From contig CM053803.1 of assembly GCA_028671895.1 (NCBI GenBank), positions 46,250,786-46,314,785 of the forward strand: a stretch of 64,000 nt of DNA, written 5' to 3'. This document shows, piece by piece, positions 58,783 through 64,000 of the stretch. The number at the start of each line of letters is the position of its first letter. The first letter of the stretch is position 1. Source of the stretch: Oenanthe sinensis. Taxonomy: Eukaryota > Streptophyta > Magnoliopsida > Apiales > Apiaceae. A program made the translations under genes and the position numbers. The notes under the pieces are model-generated. The model had not been told where the DNA came from. It ran no database searches and saw only the letters and a list, made by a program, of their open reading frames with translations.

Positions 58783-59160
58783 ACTCTCAAATTCTCCTCT
58801 ATACATATATACATAGATAGATATAGATATAGATATAGGTAGATAATAGATTATTAGAACACCTCCCGTGGGTGTCCTCTTTCACTTTGAAATTATAAAA
58901 AGTGGGCAGGTCAGTTGAATATAACATTGGAGTTGGTATGGAAAAAAGAGGAATTACATCTGCGGAGGACATTATCTCTCATGACCACTTTCTTATATTT
59001 TATATTATTTATAGTTAACCAACGACTAGTAAATAGTAACTGGTGTAGTGTAACAGTCAGAAAAAAGTTTATAGACGTTATATTTATAACGTTAAAATTC
59101 AAACGGTAATATATACGAGTTCTATAAATAGTTACCAAATTTATTAATTTACTCTACAAA
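58783..59160. other. Presumed 5' flank of the Harbinger-related gene
   Basis: Contains a GATA-rich microsatellite (about 58813-58845) and ACGTTATATTTATAACGTTA (59076-59095), a palindrome. TCTATAAATAG at 59121 is a good TATA box. Such ACGGT/AACGTTA leader text is common ahead of plant PIF/Harbinger ORF1 genes. Confidence 0.45.
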
Positions 59161-59169
59161 TTTTCTCTA

Positions 59170-60345
59170 CTATAATTCTCACAACAAAAATTAATCCCAA
59201 TTTTCACTCTACAAATTCACAAAATTCAAGTTCCAATTCTCAAATTCCAAATACAAATTTTCCATTTCAATTTTTAAATCCTTATTTTTCATATCAACAA
59301 AATGTCAATATGGAAAATAATACATTTTCAAACCTATAAAATTCAAATTTTAATTCTTAAGTTCCTAATTTCTCATTTCCATTTTCAAATAATATGTTTC
59401 CATTTACTCAAAATTCTCAAACCTATCCATTTTTTATATGGTCAAAAATTTTCTACACCAATGTCGCAAGTTGGAAATAATCACACGCCTATAAATATTC
59501 AAGAATCTCCCAATTCTACTTTTAATGGTATAGATTTGAACGACAATTCCATTGAAGTTGAAAATATACGAGAAAATATTGTTCAACGAAATTAGGAAGA
59601 AGTTAAGTTATTAATTAATGTTTGGTTAAATATATCAATTGACCCTCTGATGGGTACAGATCAGAAAGGCGACTCATTTTGGGAACAAATACATCAATAT
59701 TGTGAAGAAAGTATTCCTGGCCTTATCAAAAGTGGAGTTGTGGCTGTAAGAAGAAGATGGCAACGAATCAATGAAGGGGCTCAAAAATATGAATTGTGTT
59801 ATGAGCAAGCTGAGCGAAGAATTGGGAGTGGTTCAAATCTGGACGATATAGTAGAGTTAGCTCATGACTTCCACAAGACTCGTTATGGAAAAAAATGCAA
59901 ATTTGACGAGCATTGGAATGAGCTTAAAAGGCACCCAAAATGGAGAACCCCTTCAACAAATAATGAAAATACAAAAAGAACTAAACTAAGTGATTCTAAA
60001 GTTTATTCATCTTCAAATAATAATGGAACACCAATAGATATCAATGATGTTGTGGAATCTCCGGTTTCTCTCAAAGGCACAAAAGCAGTAAAAAGGAAAA
60101 AAAAGGAAAAGTAGGAACAAATGCGTATGAGGTGTACGAAGAAATAAAAGCTGCTACGTGCAAAAAATTATCTCTTAGGGATGATTTTAATAAAAACTTG
60201 GAAAATGAGTTGGAATTAAAACAAAAAGAGATTGAGCTGAAGCAAAAGGAGATGGAGATGAAAATAATAATGACTGACACTAGTGTAATGAATGATGCAC
60301 AACAAAGAATTCACGCGTTGTTACTCGAAGAAAATGGATTCGCTG
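59170..60345 (+). pseudogene. PIF/Harbinger ORF1-like (Myb/trihelix, NAM-associated) pseudogene
   Basis: An Asn/Phe/Pro-rich N-terminal part (SQIPNTNFPFQFLNPYF, with stops and a frame change) leads to EEVKLLINVWLNIS, GDSFWEQIHQYCEE, VRRRWQRINEGAQKYELCY and FHKTRYGKKCKFDEHWNELK, the SANT/trihelix pattern of plant PIF/Harbinger ORF1 proteins. Then comes a Lys-rich region with a one-base frameshift in an A run near 60100, and a coiled coil (LELKQKEIELKQKEMEMKI) typical of the NAM-associated C-terminal domain. At least one stop (59593) and one frameshift kill it. In this superfamily ORF1 aids DNA binding and import of the transposase; no transposase ORF is seen nearby. Confidence 0.8.
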
Positions 60346-61199
60346 GAATATATACATGGGCTATTAACAATAGACAAATAAATTATAGAATTAAAACAAT
60401 TACCACTGTCTTCACTATTCATATTGAACAAAACTTGAATATTTTGACTGTGTAACTTAAAAGCAAACTGGGTAGTGTGTACTGGTAAACTAGGGATTAT
60501 GATCTTTACATAGGCATAAAATAATGAATGAAAAATGGAAATTGAAACCTCATACCTTTGGAATTGGACAATTGATTGCCTCGATTCTGAAATTCAATTT
60601 AAATTCTTCAATCGATTGATATTTTTGATTGTAAGTATTATGTATATGTGGTTACTAGCTGTAAGTGTGATACATATCCCTATATTTTGAAAAAGATTAA
60701 ATCAATTACTCTGTCGATTGAGGTGTTGATTAGCTATAAATCAGTGATTGAAATTTCATCATAAATCCCTTAATTATCTCCCTGTTTTAATTAATAATAG
60801 TAAGGCACCTAATATATGAGTATATTATATATATGTGTATATACTATATGTAATTCGAATCTGTACAAACAAATCCTAATATTTCGAACAAATAGTGGCA
60901 TGATCATATTCGACTCAAAATTTATTCGAATAATAAAATAGGACTTGAATTTGTTCGAATTTTATACAAATACGAGTAATACTCGTTTTTAATGAGTCGG
61001 GTCCGTTTCCATTTTCATCCCTAACTGCTGATGCTCTTACTACCATATACTAATTTTATCAAAATTTATTTTTAGTGCAACTATTTAGAAAACAAGTCCA
61101 AAATTATTGTTCCCGAAAAGGAGAAAAGCATTGCGCAGTGGATTAAGAGGGTAAAAATAACACATAACCCGTAAAAAAGGGTCAAAATCGAAATCTTCA
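60346..61199. other. Intergenic region before SPPL1
   Basis: AT-rich with an (AT)-rich patch near 60820-60850; no gene or clear repeat. 61200-61279 probably includes the SPPL1 promoter and first non-coding exon. Confidence 0.4.
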
Positions 61200-61279
61200 C
61201 ATGAACGGTGCTTTATTTTGGACTTCGTAGTACACACACGCTACGCACCAAATCGGCTGTGATATTTTTGCAGTCCAAT

Positions 61280-61818
61280 GTAAGTCCATCTCATCTTTAT
61301 CAATTTTATATCATCATATGTAATTGTTAATTATTGAATTAATTTTCGATTGCTTCGTGTTAGATCCACTAAGCTCAACAAACATGTTTGATCTCATCCT
61401 TTGATTGTGTAATTCATGTATTTACAGCCCATGATTTCTGAATTTTAAATAATATGTATTGATTTTGGTATAAGAGTAGAGTGAATAAATCGATGACTCG
61501 ATGTTGTTACTGTTTGCAAGCCCTAGTTATTTACATTTTTGTATTGTGGTTTAGGTCTGAGAGTTTAGCTATTGGAATTTTGAATTTTGAATTTATCTGT
61601 TATGCGTGTATTTGGTTATTTAGGTTTATATGTTTACGGAAAATATGTATTCAAGGATTATTGTATTGCCTAAAAATTGCGTTTCTATAAGCTATATTGA
61701 TGGAACACTTGAGCTTAAAATGTGGTCTTTAATTTGGTGGTGTTTGTACGCCACATTGTGTTGGAGTACTTTGGATACAATTTTGTAACTGAGATTTTGG
61801 TTTTGGATTGCTTTGCAG
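61280..61818 (+). other. Probable intron in the SPPL1 5' UTR
   Basis: A good donor (CAATG/GTAAGTCC, GT at 61280) and a pyrimidine-led acceptor (GCTTTGCAG, ending 61818) frame a T-rich 539-bp stretch before the ATG at 62007. Leader introns are common in plant genes. Predicted from splice motifs only. Confidence 0.5.
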
Positions 61819-62006
61819 GGTGCTCGGGTTTATTGTTCTGGATTAATTAATTGTAGGAGTGTGGTTATAGTTTTTAAGGCTTGTAATCGGAAGGTGCTTT
61901 TGGTTTTCATATTAAAGCACGTATAGGAATTGTGAGCTTCAGGCTTCATTAGAGTTTAGAGGTGAATTATTAATCCAGTGGGAAAAGTTATACACATAAT
62001 TTTAAG

Positions 62007-63652
62007 ATGGAACCTTTGTGGATGCTTGTATACTTGTTAGAACCGGCTCCGGTCACTCTCATTTTGACTGCAGTAGCTGTTACATTTGGATCGGCCTTTC
62101 GAGCTTTAAATTATGGGAAAGATATGGAGCGAAATCGTGACATGTCAGAGGCAACCATCACTTTGGACAGATCGCAAGCTCTTATGATACCTGTAATGAG
62201 CTCTTGTAGCTTGCTTATGATGTTCTACTTATTCTCTTCTGTTTCACAACTCCTCACTGCTTTCACTACAATTGCATCCGCATCATCTCTGTACTTCTTG
62301 CTGTCACCTTTTATTGCTCACCTGAAGTCACGTTTTGGTTTGGCTGACCCACACATATGTCGGTGTTGTTCCAAGCCATTTACACGAATTGAAGGGCTTC
62401 TTTTGTTTCTATGCTCTGGAATAGTTGTAGCATGGCTTATTTCTGGGCATTGGTTGTTAAACAACTTGTTGGGGATCTCTCTTTGTGTTGCATTTGTGAG
62501 TCACGTGCGTCTTCCCAACATTAAAATATGTGTAATGCTCCTTGTTTGTTTGTTCGTTTATGACATATTTTGGGTATTTTACTCTGAGAGAATTTTTGGT
62601 GCAAATGTGATGGTTTCAGTAGCTACTCAGCAAGCCTCAAACCCTATTCACACAGTGGCTAATAGCTTGAGTCTTCCTGGGTTGCAGTTAATTACCAAAA
62701 AGCTGGAGTTGCCGGTTAAGATTGTGTTCCCCAGGAATTTGTTAGGTGGTATAGTTCCTGGAAATAATGCTACTGACTTCATGATGCTTGGTCTTGGAGA
62801 CATGGTAAATCATCTTATTTGAATCACTCTAGTTGTCTACATAAATTTTGGGTGCTTAAGTCCTACTTGACCAACTAAATTGCTGCCTGTTGTTGCATTG
62901 TGTTTTCAGTTAAATATATTGGTAGGTTTATATGAAGTCTGGTAGTTGTTGTGATGACAATTTAAGGATTTGCTTTCCTAGTTGCCTGTTATCTGTCTAG
63001 TCATAATCCTATATGTTTCTCATCCGTGAATTCTTTAAGAAATACAATTTTTATGTCAAGTTCCTTTCTACCTGTAATTTAGATTTTTTCTATTGTTTAT
63101 CATATTTTTACAGTAATAATCCCTGGAAATGAATCTCTACAATCATGTACATGCAATCACTCAATATCTTCAACTTTTGGCCATGTCTGGGTAATATATT
63201 TTTAGTTATGCATGCATTAAAGCACATAGAAAGATTAGAAGCACGTAGATGACCAAGTGATTTGTGTTATTCTTCTACCGGGGGTCTGTACCAGAATTAA
63301 TACAGTAAACCTTACCTATGTTTTCCAAGATTGCAAAGTCATGTTTCTATAATTTTTATTTTTTCACTTTTTGGGTTCCCTGATTCCTTGCTGAAGTATA
63401 CTTCACATATCTGCTCAGTGCACATTACTGTCAATTCTTGTGATTCGACAGGCTATTCCTTCTATGCTTTTGGCACTAGTTCTCTGTTTTGATCATAGAA
63501 AGGGGAAAGTATCTGCAAGTCCCTTGGATATACAGTCTTCTAAAGGACATAAATACATCTGGTATGCCCTCTCTGGATATGCAATTGGTCTGATAACTGC
63601 TTTGTCAGCTGGTATCTTAACGCACTCTCCTCAACCGGCCCTGCTGTATCTG
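62007..63652 (+). CDS. SPPL1: Signal peptide peptidase-like 1 (intramembrane aspartyl protease), partial
   Basis: GxGD-type protease that cuts type II membrane segments. Two coding exons are visible: 62007-62804 (266 codons) and 63452-63652 (67 codons), GT-AG and in phase. The ATG opens MEPLWMLVYLLEPAPVTLIL, the first membrane segment; no long lumenal PA domain precedes it, which fits the SPPL1 branch. Catalytic motifs are VYDIFW (Asp186) and GLGDM (Asp265), with the QPALLYL (PAL) motif at residues 327-333 near the end of the second exon. About eight hydrophobic segments are seen. The RCCSKPF cysteine motif between segments is also typical. The frame after 63652 runs into a stop, and no acceptor giving the expected continuation is visible before 64000, so the C-terminus lies outside the window. 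Confidence 0.92.
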
Positions 63653-64000
63653 GTATGTCATCTTTTACTTGTTGGTATTGATTATGAAATATCTACGATG
63701 TCTAGAATACTCTCCATCCCCTCCCTCAAACTCCCTTTTGTTGGTTCATACTTGAGGAAATGCAGGAGGCAATCCCCCACTTAACTTTCAGTACACAACA
63801 ACAACAAAAAATAATAATTCCAATTTGCTTCCCCTTCACATGTTGATCAAATATGGGAATGGTGATATTTTGAAGCTCGGGGATCTTTTATTCGCCAATA
63901 AGATGTTTCTTGTATAGAATTATAAAGCAATATGTCTGCAGGTGTAGAATCAGATAGTTCCGCGTATCTTCTTGCAAGTGCATGACTTTTCTTTCTTTAT

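Noticed and set aside
63653..63784. SPPL1 frame reading on to a stop at 63784
   Set aside because: The family continues with a conserved segment after QPALLYL. A donor (GTATGT) sits exactly at 63653, so the frame beyond it is intron.
1..64000. CRISPR arrays, tRNA or rRNA genes, organellar DNA
   Set aside because: No regular spacer array, no cloverleaf other than the decayed SINE heads, and no plastid or mitochondrial genes were seen.

Overview
The window is nuclear DNA from a flowering plant, most likely a eudicot. It is AT-rich, its genes carry many short GT-AG introns, and it is full of plant transposons (Ty1/copia retrotransposons, Helitrons, SINEs, MITEs, a PIF/Harbinger relic). An asterid origin is possible, but I cannot prove it from sequence alone.

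Layout. (1) 1-3450: the last six exons of a plus-strand gene for RNA polymerase III subunit RPC3. (2) 5126-7260: a small minus-strand gene for a plant protein I cannot name, ending in a 36-bp minisatellite that is read in frame. (3) 7615-8976: small Helitron relics. (4) 8977-28492: a nested block of copia retrotransposons. A plus-strand family-A element (LTR and gag) is split by a full-length minus-strand family-B element with a perfect 5-bp target-site duplication. It then meets, tail to tail, a minus-strand family-A gag fragment that is itself split by a solo LTR of a third family (C). Next come a remnant LTR, a decayed family-A pol split by a solo LTR of family B, a family-A gag and a family-A 5' LTR. 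(5) 29223-45117: a complete minus-strand gene for tripeptidyl-peptidase II, rebuilt here as 34 exons and 1293 residues. (6) 46798-50223: a complete minus-strand pectin acetylesterase gene, 12 exons and 387 residues. (7) 51874-57781: a 5.9-kb non-autonomous Helitron with textbook termini, carrying four tandem 628-bp units. (8) 58192-60345: a SINE, a 233-bp solo LTR with a TSD, and a decayed PIF/Harbinger ORF1-like gene. (9) 61200-64000: the start of a plus-strand SPPL1 gene (signal peptide peptidase-like, an intramembrane aspartyl protease); its last exon or exons lie past the window.

The host genes are unrelated housekeeping genes (transcription, cytosolic peptide turnover, cell-wall deacetylation, intramembrane proteolysis) and do not form a pathway. 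The most unusual signals are in the mobile DNA. Family-A LTRs carry a cluster of the 9-mer CAGAGTTTA, whose complement is spelled by the Asn-Ser-Asp-rich repeats in the same element's coding region. Family-C solo LTR carries about 13 copies of a MYB-box-like motif. A satellite-like array is forming inside a Helitron. The tiny solo LTR near 58.6 kb has an snRNA-type USE plus TATA promoter layout. I found no CRISPR array, tRNA or rRNA gene, or organellar DNA.
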